Assembly: GCF_030652235.1 (NCBI RefSeq)
Contig: NZ_JAUSBA010000034.1
Coordinates: forward strand, 124,001 to 188,000
From: Cypionkella sp.
GTDB lineage: Bacteria; Pseudomonadota; Alphaproteobacteria; Rhodobacterales; Rhodobacteraceae
Reading direction: 5' to 3'
Length of the DNA stretch: 64,000 bases
The notes beneath the pieces were generated by a model. It saw nothing but the letters and a program-made list of their open reading frames with translations. It was not told the DNA's origin and did not search any database. Shown here in pieces: positions 46,266 through 54,170 of the stretch (positions within the stretch are counted from its first letter, which is position 1; every line of letters begins with the position of its first letter). Position numbers and translations under genes: made by a program.

Positions 46266-46339
46266 GCCTCCGGCGGGAGTATTTGAGCCAATGTGAAATT
46301 GTTGGAGTTTCATCTTGGCCAAAATACTCCCTGCGGAGC
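46266..46339. repeat. Dispersed hairpin repeat, divergent pair of arms
   Basis: GCCTCCGGCGGGAGTATTT then GAGCCAATGTGAAA (46266-46298) is followed by TTTCATCTTGGCC then AAAATACTCCCTGCGGAG (46308-46339). These are the same two arms as at 36.0 kb, but in the opposite order, and the second arm has diverged. They lie between the YdcH terminator and the pccR 3' end. Confidence 0.8.
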
Positions 46340-46372
46340 GTTCAACATCTCTGGCCGCGCTGCGGTTTGGCG

Positions 46373-47782
46373 TTAGTCGGCGATGTCGTAGGGCAGTAAG
46401 CCGCGTTTATCGGGATCGACCTTCAGACGGCGTTCCAAAGGGGGGACCGAGCGCTGGTGGCAATTCTGACGCTCGCAGATCCGGCAGGAGATGCCGATCG
46501 GCTCGAAGTGGCCTTTCAGATCTAAACCGTCAGAGTAGACGAGGCTGGAGGCGTGGCTGATCTCACATCCCAGACCAATGGCATAGCGGCGCACGGGGGC
46601 GAGGAAGGCCCCACCGGGTTTGGAGACATCGCGCGCGAGGCAGAGGTAGCGCACACCGTCGGGGGTTTCGGCCAGTTGGCGCAGGAAATGGCCGGGGGTC
46701 TCGAAGGCGCGGTGGACATTCCAGAGCGGGCAGGCGCCGCCGAAGCGGGCGAATTGCAGCCGGGTGGCGGAATGGCGTTTGGTGATGGTTCCGGCCTGAT
46801 CGACGCGAACAAAGAAGAACGGCACACCTTTGGCACCGGGGCGTTGCAGGGTCGACAGACGATGGGCGACTTGTTCGATGCTGGCACCGAACAGATCGGC
46901 GAGGCGTTCAAGGTCGTGGCGGGTGGTTTGGGCGGCCTCCAGAAATGCGCGGTAGGGCATCAGGGCGGCGCCGGCGAAATAGTTCGCCATGCCGATTTTG
47001 GCGATGTCGCGGGCCTCGGGGGTTTGAAATTGCGCGAGATCGAGGGTGGCTTCGATCAACTCGTTCTGGGTTTGCAGGGCGACTTGATACAGCAGTTGGA
47101 AGCGTTGGGTGGGGCTTGCGGCGCGAGCGGAGAGCGCTAGGGTACGGGTGGCGGGGTCGAACTGCCGCAAAGGGCCAGTATTGGAAAATTGAACATTGAT
47201 GCCGCGTTTATTGAGGGCATCTGTGGCAATGATAAGGGCATCTTTTTGTGTTTCAGATCGGGTACCTGCACCCGTCATAAAATGTTCGGCGGCGCGATCA
47301 ACGGCATCGACGTAATTGTCGCAATAGTGAAAGAAGTCGCGGACTTCCTCCCACGGCGACGCGCGCAGGGCGGTGTCTTCGCGGCCCAAAGCCTCATCCA
47401 AGGAGGCGAGGCGCTCGTGGCTTTGGCGGTAGGCGCGGTGCAGGTCGAGAAAGGCGCGGGCGAAGGCGGGGGCGTTGGAGGCGGCGAGGCGCAGGTCGGC
47501 CAAGGGCGGGGCGGTTTTGGCGAAAACCGGGTCGGCGAGGGCCTCGCGCATGTCGGAGACAAGGCGTTCGCCTTCGCCTGCGTTGAGCTCGGTGACATCG
47601 AGGCCGAATTCTTGTGCCAGCGCCAGCACCACGGTGGCAGAGACCGGGCGGTGGTTGTTCTCCATCTGGTTGAGGTAGGGCAGCGAGACGCCGAGTTTAT
47701 CCGAGAAGGCGCGTTGGGTCAGGCTGAGGCGGCCACGGAGTTCGCGGAGTTTGGCACCTGCGTAGAGTTTTTGGATGGCCAT
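46373..47782 (-). CDS. pccR: Short-chain fatty acyl-CoA regulator PccR (ScfR family)
   Basis: A 469-residue regulator. An N-terminal XRE helix-turn-helix (about 8-62: L-T-Q-R-A-F-S-D-K-L-G-V-S-L-P-Y-L-N-Q-M-E) is followed by an IrrE/M78-like middle in which the protease H-E-x-x-H has degenerated (R-F-Q-L-L-Y-Q-V-A), then the ScfR C-terminal domain with C-R-I-C-E-R-Q-N-C near residues 433-441. In Rhodobacter sphaeroides PccR controls pccB. TTTGCAAA palindromes precede this gene, one overlapping its AAGGAG ribosome site. pccB lies 2.7 kb away. Confidence 0.9.
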   Translation of the reverse strand: MAIQKLYAGAKLRELRGRLSLTQRAFSDKLGVSLPYLNQMENNHRPVSATVVLALAQEFGLDVTELNAGEGERLVSDMREALADPVFAKTAPPLADLRLAASNAPAFARAFLDLHRAYRQSHERLASLDEALGREDTALRASPWEEVRDFFHYCDNYVDAVDRAAEHFMTGAGTRSETQKDALIIATDALNKRGINVQFSNTGPLRQFDPATRTLALSARAASPTQRFQLLYQVALQTQNELIEATLDLAQFQTPEARDIAKIGMANYFAGAALMPYRAFLEAAQTTRHDLERLADLFGASIEQVAHRLSTLQRPGAKGVPFFFVRVDQAGTITKRHSATRLQFARFGGACPLWNVHRAFETPGHFLRQLAETPDGVRYLCLARDVSKPGGAFLAPVRRYAIGLGCEISHASSLVYSDGLDLKGHFEPIGISCRICERQNCHQRSVPPLERRLKVDPDKRGLLPYDIAD

Positions 47783-47791
47783 TGCGCACTC

Positions 47792-47822
47792 CTTTGCAAA
47801 GCCCAAGGTAGACTTTGCAAAG
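47792..47822. promoter_or_regulatory. Paired TTTGCAAA palindromes upstream of pccR (candidate PccR autoregulatory operator)
   Basis: CTTTGCAAAG occurs twice, at 47792-47801 and 47813-47822, with centres 21 bases apart (two helical turns). The copy nearer the gene overlaps the ribosome site TGCAAAGGAG. TTTGCAAA is, from memory, the motif linked to PccR. Confidence 0.8.
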
Positions 47823-47830
47823 TCAGGCGG

Positions 47831-49048
47831 TCAAGCGGCAATGCCTAAGCTGCGGGCGCGGCGAATGACCGCAAGGATGCACAGGGTGGAGAGCAGCGAG
47901 GAGGCCAGCATCAACAGAATCAGCGGCATCTCGGTAGAGCCGGGGGGGAGTGCCGCGCCGGCCAAGGCGGCAAGGGCGGCACCGCCGCCCACCATGATCG
48001 CGCCGCCAAGGCCCGAGGCGGTGCCTGCAAGGTCGGGGCGCACCGAGAGGATGCCTGCGTTGGCAGAAGGCAGCGCCACGCCATTCCCGATCCCCATGGT
48101 GATGGTCATGCTGAAGAAAACCACGGCGCTGGACAGGTTCAGCGCTGCAACCAAGGCCAGCATCGCCATGCCCAATGTGGTGATGGTGGTGCCGATCAGC
48201 ACCATTTTGTTCATGCCAAGCCGCACCGAATAGCGGCCTGCGAAGAAGTTTCCGGCCATGTAGCCGACGGCGGTGATGGCAAACAGCAGGCCGATACGGG
48301 ACGAGGTGAGGTGGTAGACCTCGGTTCCGACATAAGGTGCGCCGCCGAGGAAGGCATAAAAGCAGCCTGAAGAGAACGCAGCGGCACCACAGTAGCCCCA
48401 GAAGCGGCGGGATTTCAGCAGGGCGGGGTAGCTGCGCATTTGGTCTTTGAAGGAGAGGCGTTGCAGGGTGGCGGTTTCGCCTAGATCGGCCCAGCAGAGC
48501 GCCAAGACGATCAGGCCGAGGCCGAGCAGCAGGCCGAAGTTGGCTTGCCAGCCGAAAGCCTCGTCGAGGATACCGCCGACAACCGGGCCAATCATCGGCA
48601 CCAGAGACATCCCCATGGTGACATAGCCGATCATCGAGGCGGCCTCGGCGTCTGACACCATGTCACGCACGACCGCGCGGCTGAGCACCATGCCTGCGGC
48701 GATCACGGCTTGCGCCATGCGGAAGATCAGGAAGGTGGTGGCATCGGCAGCGGTGAGCGTGCCGACGGTGGCGATCAGGAACAGCACCAATGCGATCAGG
48801 ATGGTGTTGCGGCGGCCGTAGCGGTCGGAAATTGGGCCGATCAGGATTTGCAGCACGGCGGACAGCGCGAGGTAAAGTGCCACCGAGAGTTGCATCAGCG
48901 CGTAGGGGGCGTCGAAATAGGCGGCCATGCCGGGCAGCGAGGGCAGGAAGATGTTCATCGTCAGCGCCGAGAGGCCCGCAAGCAGGGTCAGGGTGACAAT
49001 TTTCGGTGGGGTTTGGCGGTTGAGGAAGATCGCCTTGGGATGGGGCAT
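47831..49048 (-). CDS. Bcr/CflA-type MFS drug efflux transporter
   Basis: A 405-residue major facilitator with 12 predicted helices. The N-terminal P-S-L-P-G-M-A-A-Y-F segment of the Bcr/CflA group is present, and the loop between helices 2 and 3 has G-P-I-S-D-R-Y-G-R-R-N (about 71-81), the MFS motif A. R-A-V-V-R-D-M in helix 5 is also typical of this drug/H+ antiporter group. It is upstream of pccR on the same strand with a 48-base gap holding the two palindromes, so pccR probably has its own promoter. Substrate unknown. Confidence 0.9.
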   Translation of the reverse strand: MPHPKAIFLNRQTPPKIVTLTLLAGLSALTMNIFLPSLPGMAAYFDAPYALMQLSVALYLALSAVLQILIGPISDRYGRRNTILIALVLFLIATVGTLTAADATTFLIFRMAQAVIAAGMVLSRAVVRDMVSDAEAASMIGYVTMGMSLVPMIGPVVGGILDEAFGWQANFGLLLGLGLIVLALCWADLGETATLQRLSFKDQMRSYPALLKSRRFWGYCGAAAFSSGCFYAFLGGAPYVGTEVYHLTSSRIGLLFAITAVGYMAGNFFAGRYSVRLGMNKMVLIGTTITTLGMAMLALVAALNLSSAVVFFSMTITMGIGNGVALPSANAGILSVRPDLAGTASGLGGAIMVGGGAALAALAGAALPPGSTEMPLILLMLASSLLSTLCILAVIRRARSLGIAA

Positions 49049-49087
49049 TCAGATCGCCTTGATGCGGCGCGCAGGCTTTGAGGGGAA

Positions 49088-49110
49088 GCCTGCGGCGGGG
49101 ATATTTGAGC
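49088..49110. repeat. Diverged copy of the dispersed repeat arm
   Basis: GCCTGCGGCGGGGATATTTG then AGC resembles the arm GCCTCCGGCGGGAGTATTT with three changes. It lies between the MFS gene and the DUF486 gene. Confidence 0.55.
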
Positions 49111-49134
49111 AGAGAGGATGACCTTAAGCGGCGG

Positions 49135-49488
49135 TCAGGACCATTTGTGGAAGATGAAGAAGGCTCCCAAGGCGATGAATGCAAAGCCGAGGGCGTGGTT
49201 CCAGGTCAGCGGCTCTTTCAGGTAGAACACAGAGAAGACTGCGAAAACCGAGAGGGTGATGACCTCTTGGATCGTCTTGAGTTGCGCTCCGTTGTAGATA
49301 CTCGAGCCGATGCGGTTGGCGGGGACCATCAGGCAATACTCAAAAAACGCAATGCCCCAAGCGATGAAAATCACCGTGACCAGCGCGGTGGATTTGTGTT
49401 TGAGGTGGCCATACCACGCGAAAGTCATGAACACGTTCGACAAAGTGAGCAGGCCGATGGTGACGAGCGGGACGGGAAGGGTGGGCAT
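49135..49488 (-). CDS. DUF486 / DMT-like small membrane protein
   Basis: A 117-residue protein with four predicted helices. The DUF486 family pattern is present: N-V-F-M-T-F-A-W-Y-G-H-L-K near residues 19-31, A-W-G-I-A-F-F-E-Y-C-L-M-V-P-A-N-R-I-G (about 43-61), and E-P-L-T-W-N-H-A near the end. It belongs to the drug/metabolite transporter clan, in the size range of small multidrug proteins. Substrate unknown. The ATG at 49488 has a GAGA-type ribosome site. Confidence 0.88.
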   Translation of the reverse strand: MPTLPVPLVTIGLLTLSNVFMTFAWYGHLKHKSTALVTVIFIAWGIAFFEYCLMVPANRIGSSIYNGAQLKTIQEVITLSVFAVFSVFYLKEPLTWNHALGFAFIALGAFFIFHKWS

Positions 49489-49821
49489 GGGGTTCTCGGA
49501 TGCAAATTCTGGCAGTCGGGGACGTATATAGAACAAAAACCGAGTTTGCCATCAATGACGGTATTTGAGCCAGCGGGTCGCCACAGCCGTTTTTAAGATG
49601 CAGGTCGTGGGCCCAGGGTGCCTGCGCATATCCGCTTTAACCCTATTGCTGGTGTGCGGCGCCAAGGCTGAGGCGGGCTTTGGCAAGACCATCCGGCGGC
49701 GAAAAACTGCCTGCACTTGCGCAAAGCGCCGCTGGGCCGGGGGCGGATGCAAGGAAATCGCTGCATTCCACCGCGTTTTGCGCTAGGATTGAAAAAAAAC
49801 AAAACGAGCAGGACTGACAAA
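49489..49821. other. 333-base intergenic region before the SleB-like gene
   Basis: I find no supported gene. Open frames on both strands lack ribosome sites and family features. The right end (49795-49815) is A-rich and probably belongs to the leader of the lipoprotein gene at 49822. Confidence 0.35.
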
Positions 49822-50313
49822 ATGACCCTGATCCGAACCGCGCGGCGCCTTTCCGGTGCCGGTTTAGCACTCGTGCTGCTGGCAAGCTGCGGGCCTAGCG
49901 ACCTCGAATGTATGGAGCGAGCGATGTATTTCGAATCCAACCGCTCTAGCCGGGATGGCATGGTTGCGGTGGGCAGCGTGGTGATGAACCGCGTCGAGTC
50001 GGGGCAATATCCGCGCAATGTCTGTGGCGTGGTGGGGCAGCGCAAGCAATTCGCGCCGGGGGTGCTGAGCAAGCGGATGAACACGCGCACGGCACCGCAG
50101 TTGCACGACACGGCGCAGTCGGTGTTGCAGGGCGAGCGCCATCCGCTGGTTGGCCGTGCCCAGTTCTTCCACACGGCAACCTATCACGCTGGCTACAACA
50201 ACATGCAGTATGTGCTGACCACAGGTGGCAATGCGTTTTACGAACGGATCGATCCGGCGTTGGTCACGCAGCCTGTGCCACTGCCGCCGATTGAAGGCGT
50301 TACCGGGAGGTGA
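49822..50313 (+). CDS. SleB-like cell-wall hydrolase lipoprotein
   Basis: A 163-residue exported lipoprotein. The signal ends L-L-A-S-C with lipidated Cys near residue 23. The Hydrolase_2/SleB domain follows: C-M-E-R-A-M-Y-F-E-S-N (about 30-40) with the likely catalytic Glu, G-M-V-A-V-G-S-V-V-M-N-R-V, Y-P-R-N-V-C-G-V-V, and Q-F-F-H-T-A-T-Y. It should cut peptidoglycan from the outer or inner membrane face. It lies 124 bases before pccB, with the TTTGCAA repeats directly after its stop. Confidence 0.88.
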   Translation: MTLIRTARRLSGAGLALVLLASCGPSDLECMERAMYFESNRSSRDGMVAVGSVVMNRVESGQYPRNVCGVVGQRKQFAPGVLSKRMNTRTAPQLHDTAQSVLQGERHPLVGRAQFFHTATYHAGYNNMQYVLTTGGNAFYERIDPALVTQPVPLPPIEGVTGR

Positions 50314-50317
50314 CGAA

Positions 50318-50340
50318 TTTGCAACTTTGCAATTTGCAAT
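50318..50340. promoter_or_regulatory. Tandem TTTGCAA repeats upstream of pccB (candidate PccR operator)
   Basis: Three half-overlapping copies run TTTGCAAC-TTTGCAA-TTTGCAAT between the SleB-like stop and pccB, about 97 bases before the pccB ATG. A further TTTGCA lies at 50358. The same core occurs as two full palindromes before pccR. Confidence 0.75.
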
Positions 50341-50436
50341 TGTGATGCAGGGTTTGGTTTGCATATTTTCGATGTTGCGCTAGGCGGGCGCATTTTGCGG
50401 CGCTATGGTGGCCACGATTTGAGGGGGAGCCTGGCC

Positions 50437-51963
50437 ATGAAAGACATCCTGCAACAGTTGGAAGACCGCCGAAATGTGGCGCGTTTGGGCGGAGGGCAGC
50501 GCCGGATTGACGCGCAGCACGCCAAGGGCAAGCTGACCGCGCGCGAACGCATTGAGCTGTTGCTGGACGAGGGAAGTTTCGAAGAATTCGACATGTTCGT
50601 CGCCCACCGCTGCACCGATTTCGGCATGGAGGCGGATCGTCCGGCGGGGGATGGCGTGGTCACCGGCTGGGGCACGGTGAACGGGCGGATGGTCTATGTG
50701 TTTAGCCAAGATTTCACGGTGTTTGGCGGATCTTTGTCAGAGACCCATGCGCAGAAAATTTGCAAGATCATGGATATGGCGATGCAGAATGGTGCGCCTG
50801 TCATTGGGCTGAACGATTCTGGCGGCGCGCGGATTCAGGAAGGTGTGGCCTCGCTCGCGGGCTATGCCGAGGTGTTTCAGCGCAATGTGATGGCCTCTGG
50901 CGTGGTGCCACAGATTTCGGTGATCATGGGGCCGTGTGCGGGGGGCGCTGTGTATTCCCCGGCGATGACGGACTTTATCTTTATGGTGCGGGATTCGAGC
51001 TATATGTTCGTCACCGGGCCGGATGTGGTGAAAACCGTGACCAATGAGGTGGTGACGGCGGAGGAACTTGGCGGGGCGTCGACCCATACCAAGAAATCAT
51101 CCGTCGCCGATGGTGCGTTTGAGAATGATGTCGAGGCTTTGGCCGAAGTACGCCGCCTGATAGATTTCCTGCCGCTGAACAACCGCCAGAAGGCTCCGGT
51201 GCGGCCGTTCTTTGACGATCCGGCACGGTTAGAGGCCAGCCTTGATACGCTGATCCCGGAAAACCCCAATCAGCCCTATGATATGAAAGAGCTGATCGAA
51301 AAGCTGGCCGATGAGGGCGATTTCTTTGAAATTCAGCGCGATTTTGCCGCCAATATCATCACGGGATTCATCCGGTTGGAGGGGCAATCGGTGGGGGTGG
51401 TGGCCAATCAGCCGATGGTGCTGGCGGGGTGTCTGGATATTGACAGCTCGCGCAAGGCGGCGCGGTTCGTGCGGTTCTGCGATGCGTTTGAAATTCCGAT
51501 CCTGACGCTGGTCGATGTGCCGGGGTTCTTGCCGGGGGTGGCGCAGGAATTGGGTGGCGTGATCAAGCATGGCGCGAAGCTGTTGTTTGCGTATGGCGAA
51601 GCGACGGTACCGAAAGTCACCGTGATCACCCGCAAAGCTTACGGCGGGGCTTACGACGTGATGTCGTCCAAGCATTTGCGCGGCGATTTCAACTACGCTT
51701 GGCCGACGGCAGAGATTGCGGTGATGGGGGCAAAAGGTGCCACCGAGATCATTCATCGCGGCAAAGCCCCCGAGGAAATCGCGCGGTTGACCAAGGAATA
51801 TGAAGACCGTTTCGCCAACCCGTTCGTGGCCGCCGAAAAGGGCTTTATCGACGAAGTGATCATGCCGCATTCGACCCGCCGCCGCATCGCGCGGGCATTT
51901 GCAAGCTTGCGCGGTAAGAAGCTGGCGAACCCGTGGAAAAAGCACGATAACATACCGCTGTGA
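50437..51963 (+). CDS. pccB: Propionyl-CoA carboxylase beta chain
   Basis: A 508-residue carboxyltransferase subunit that moves CO2 from biotin to propionyl-CoA, giving (S)-methylmalonyl-CoA. Marks of the acyl-CoA carboxylase beta family: [18 protein letters not shown] near residue 30, [12 protein letters not shown], the acyl-CoA pocket [12 protein letters not shown], and in the second half [12 protein letters not shown]. Its length matches PccB. The ATG at 50437 has a GAGGGGGAG site. pccA is 2.2 kb downstream. Confidence 0.97.
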   Translation: MKDILQQLEDRRNVARLGGGQRRIDAQHAKGKLTARERIELLLDEGSFEEFDMFVAHRCTDFGMEADRPAGDGVVTGWGTVNGRMVYVFSQDFTVFGGSLSETHAQKICKIMDMAMQNGAPVIGLNDSGGARIQEGVASLAGYAEVFQRNVMASGVVPQISVIMGPCAGGAVYSPAMTDFIFMVRDSSYMFVTGPDVVKTVTNEVVTAEELGGASTHTKKSSVADGAFENDVEALAEVRRLIDFLPLNNRQKAPVRPFFDDPARLEASLDTLIPENPNQPYDMKELIEKLADEGDFFEIQRDFAANIITGFIRLEGQSVGVVANQPMVLAGCLDIDSSRKAARFVRFCDAFEIPILTLVDVPGFLPGVAQELGGVIKHGAKLLFAYGEATVPKVTVITRKAYGGAYDVMSSKHLRGDFNYAWPTAEIAVMGAKGATEIIHRGKAPEEIARLTKEYEDRFANPFVAAEKGFIDEVIMPHSTRRRIARAFASLRGKKLANPWKKHDNIPL

Positions 51964-52026
51964 CCTAAGGAGAACAGCAATGCGTGCGGGCAGCGGAAAA
52001 GCGGGCAGTTACAGGGTGGGGCGGCG

Positions 52027-52401
52027 ATGACCGATCCGAATGTAACGGAAAGTGCAGAGGCGGTTGTGGTGCCGGTGCCTTCGGGGCAATGGGTGCGCTT
52101 TGTCGATGTTGTGATGAACGCGCCGGGGCCAGATGGCTTGACCGCGCGGTTTCGCTTTGTAGCGCCTGCGATTGCGAAACAAACCGGATCGGTGGATTTC
52201 GAGCTGGCGGCAGCGGATATGGAACATCTGTGCAAGAGCTTCGCTTTGCCGCGGATTGCGTCAACGGGGCCGAAACCCAGCCAGATCGTGATCTCACTTT
52301 CCGACCGCGACGTGCCGTTTGGCGAAGCTGCTCCGGAGGCCACTCAATTCTTTGAGGCGTATCGTGTCGACGGCGACGCCTGTATATGGGAGGCTTTTTG
52401 A
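52027..52401 (+). CDS. DUF6497 family protein
   Basis: A 124-residue protein with a V-P-S-G-Q-W-V-R-F-V-D-V-V start, T-A-R-F-R-F-V-A-P-A-I (about 40-50), and an end reading P-S-Q-I-V-I-S-L-S-D-R then P-F-G-E-A-A-P-E-A-T-Q-F-F-E. This resembles DUF6497, a Rhodobacterales family, as I remember it. There is no signal peptide and no known role. It follows pccB by 63 bases on the same strand and probably shares its transcript. Confidence 0.7.
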   Translation: MTDPNVTESAEAVVVPVPSGQWVRFVDVVMNAPGPDGLTARFRFVAPAIAKQTGSVDFELAAADMEHLCKSFALPRIASTGPKPSQIVISLSDRDVPFGEAAPEATQFFEAYRVDGDACIWEAF

Positions 52402-52603
52402 TGAAAGCACAAAATCTAGCGGCTACGGCCGCTCTGCAACCGATGGCTGATGTAGCCTTGCCACAGCTTGGTGCATTTGACCAATTTGCGTGTCAATTCC
52501 GCAGTTTATCGGCTATTGTTCATGCAGACCGAACCCAAGCGGTCTTACCTTCGCAGAAGGGGGCGGCACAAAGCACGCCTCCGGTACAAAAATGGAGTCG
52601 AGG

Positions 52604-52744
52604 ATGTCGAGCACTAAGTTTACCGTACTGGCGCTGTGTCTGGCCGCTTTCGTGGCAGGTTGCGCTAAGAAAGCCGAAGACGTGGTTTACGTGGACCAAC
52701 CGGCTGTCACCACCGAGCCTGTCTACACCGGCAAATACAAGTAA
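52604..52744 (+). CDS. Small lipoprotein A (T-G-K-Y-K tail)
   Basis: A 46-residue lipoprotein. The signal M-S-S-T-K-F-T-V-L-A-L-C-L-A-A-F ends V-A-G-C, and the mature part is only about 27 residues: A-K-K-A-E-D-V-V-Y-V-D then E-P-V-Y-T-G-K-Y-K. A GGAG six bases upstream selects ATG 52604. It is paralogous to the lipoprotein at 52919, sharing C-A-K-K and the T-G-K-Y-K end. It has its own terminator. Function unknown. Confidence 0.8.
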   Translation: MSSTKFTVLALCLAAFVAGCAKKAEDVVYVDQPAVTTEPVYTGKYK

Positions 52745-52750
52745 GACTAA

Positions 52751-52794
52751 GGGGCGGGCGCTTGTGGGCCTGACGGCCCGGCCCGCCCTTTTTC
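52751..52794 (+). terminator. Intrinsic terminator after small lipoprotein A
   Basis: GGGCGGGC pairs with GCCCGCCC, with a nested GGGCC/GGCCC hairpin, then TTTTTCT. It lies six bases after the stop. Confidence 0.85.
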
Positions 52795-52918
52795 TATCTG
52801 TTGCAAGGGCTGAACGGCTATCGGCAACAACTGTCCTAGCGCTTCGGAACAGCTTTGCACTTGATCCGGCCAGCACCTATCGTGCGGGCGTCGTCAATGA
52901 TGCAATCTGGAGTATCCC

Positions 52919-53050
52919 ATGCGTTCCGCAACCATCCTCGCCTTCATCGCAGTTTCCGCTTTCGCGGCTTGTGCTAAAAAAGAAGCTCCTATCGAGCCGA
53001 TGCCAGCCCCAATTTCGGTTGAGCCGACCGAGACCGGCAAATACAAATAA
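52919..53050 (+). CDS. Small lipoprotein B (T-G-K-Y-K tail), paralogue of A
   Basis: A 43-residue lipoprotein. The signal M-R-S-A-T-I-L-A-F-I-A-V-S-A-F ends A-A-C, and the mature part of about 26 residues starts C-A-K-K-E-A-P-I-E-P and ends P-T-E-T-G-K-Y-K. A GGAG eight bases upstream supports ATG 52919. Signal and body have diverged from lipoprotein A while both ends of the mature peptide are kept. It suggests a conserved interaction at the tail. Function unknown. Confidence 0.8.
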   Translation: MRSATILAFIAVSAFAACAKKEAPIEPMPAPISVEPTETGKYK

Positions 53051-53059
53051 TCTTTCGGG

Positions 53060-53077
53060 GCGGGGTTTCGGCCCCGC
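53060..53077 (+). terminator. Hairpin after small lipoprotein B
   Basis: GCGGGG-TTTCGG-CCCCGC, nine bases after the stop. The T-run is weak, so termination is less certain than after lipoprotein A. Confidence 0.5.
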
Positions 53078-53122
53078 TCTCACCCCCACCTTTGTCTGCA
53101 AGTCAGCGCAAGAGGTGGTATC

Positions 53123-53524
53123 ATGCTGAAGCATCGCGGTTTTCCTGGCCGCCTGACCGGCACTGATTTTCAGTTTGTGATCCGCCGCGCCAATATGAAG
53201 GTGGGTGCGGCCAAGATTATCAAACGCGAACGTTTCGCAGATCGCAAAAACGCTGACCGGATGGCCGACAAGGGCTTTATGGCGGCCCTGTGGGCGCAGT
53301 TCGGCGAAGACGTTTTCGAGCGCGGCAATTTGGATGCGGGGCGCTTGTCGTGGCTGTTTGGCCGCGAGGTGGTGGCGGCTGAAGACCCGTTTGATCCTGC
53401 GTCTTATGATGCGCTGCTCAAGATCAACCTGAAAGTCGCACAGGTCTCGTTCCCCGAGATTTTCGCCGCCGATGCCGAACCGATGGATTTCGGCGATTGG
53501 GATGACGACGAGGATCAGGATTAG
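53123..53524 (+). CDS. Hypothetical protein between pccB and pccA
   Basis: A 133-residue basic-then-acidic protein. The first half is Lys/Arg-rich with a strand-helix pattern (R-L-T-G-T-D-F-Q-F-V-I-R-R-A-N-M-K-V-G-A-A-K), and the end is a strongly acidic run of Asp/Glu. There is no signal, membrane helix or recognised domain. An AAGAGGTGG ribosome site makes it a convincing gene. Its position between the two propionyl-CoA carboxylase genes hints at a role with them, but I cannot name one. Confidence 0.75.
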   Translation: MLKHRGFPGRLTGTDFQFVIRRANMKVGAAKIIKRERFADRKNADRMADKGFMAALWAQFGEDVFERGNLDAGRLSWLFGREVVAAEDPFDPASYDALLKINLKVAQVSFPEIFAADAEPMDFGDWDDDEDQD

Positions 53525-53855
53525 GCATGAATCCGCGCAAGCCTTTGGCATCTTGGCAGCAATTCGCGCACGCCGTCGGGCGGGGCGAAGTAGGCTTTGC
53601 GCCGCGTGCCGGCTTGCGCGATGATCACTGTGTGCTTGGGGCGTTGCTTGCACCGCAATGCCTCGGGCAAGGCTGTTACCCTTTCCCTACCCTCTGGCCT
53701 GACTCCGACGGGGTCAGGCCTTTTTTTCTATCAGTTGCAGCATCGCTTTGGCGACTTGTTGCCAGTGGCGCGCGGGCGGGCTTTTTTCAGTTTGCATCGC
53801 TGCAGGATTCAGTAGAATCTGCGTATAGAACAACAAACAAAAGAGGCAGTTCAAA
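53525..53855. other. 331-base region between the hypothetical gene and lipoprotein C
   Basis: A frame starts at ATG 53527, but it is split by a strong terminator at 53697-53727 and runs on through the next gene in another frame, so I do not accept it. The right end is T-rich and likely holds the promoter of the lipoprotein at 53856. Confidence 0.4.
53697..53727 (+). terminator. Strong intrinsic terminator
   Basis: GGCCTGAC and GTCAGGCC pair across an eight-base loop, followed by seven T's. It ends the transcript from the hypothetical gene at 53123. Confidence 0.9.
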
Positions 53856-54065
53856 ATGCGGAAATCTCTCCTTCTTATCGCCATTCTCACCATGCCGCTG
53901 GCTGGCTGCTTGCAGGACCCCGCTTCGCGCGGTCTGGCTGGCGCTGCGGGGGGGGCTGCTATCGCTGACCTTACCGGCAACAACGCCGTCACCGGCGCCG
54001 TCATCGGCGGCCTGGCGGGCGCTGCAACCTGCGGCGTCAACATCGGCCTGCCGCCCTGCTACTGA
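53856..54065 (+). CDS. Small glycine-zipper lipoprotein C
   Basis: A 69-residue lipoprotein. The signal M-R-K-S-L-L-L-I-A-I-L-T-M-P ends L-A-G-C. The mature part is Gly/Ala-rich with alternating small residues (G-A-A-G-G-A-A-I-A, A-V-I-G-G-L-A-G-A-A), the glycine-zipper pattern of proteins that pack into or onto outer membranes. It ends in a Cys-containing tail (P-P-C-Y), not T-G-K-Y-K. An AGAGG site lies upstream. Function unknown. Confidence 0.75.
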   Translation: MRKSLLLIAILTMPLAGCLQDPASRGLAGAAGGAAIADLTGNNAVTGAVIGGLAGAATCGVNIGLPPCY

Positions 54066-54096
54066 TCTAATCGCCGCTTACGCGGCAAGTGCTATG

Positions 54097-54137
54097 ACGG
54101 CCAGTCGAGGTGATCCCTCGGCTGGCCGTTTTATTTT
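54097..54137 (+). terminator. Intrinsic terminator between lipoprotein C and pccA
   Basis: ACGGCCAG-TCGAGG and CCTCG-GCTGGCCGT form a long stem around TGAT, followed by TTTATTTT. It implies pccA has its own promoter within the next 35 bases or depends on readthrough. Confidence 0.85.
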
Positions 54138-54170
54138 GTCCCGGCCCGGACAGACTTGGGGAGAGAGCTG

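Noticed and set aside
49565-49786. Short exported-looking plus-strand frame before the SleB-like gene
   Set aside because: The hydrophobic run is short and the rest is Arg/Cys-rich random-looking sequence; no ribosome site.
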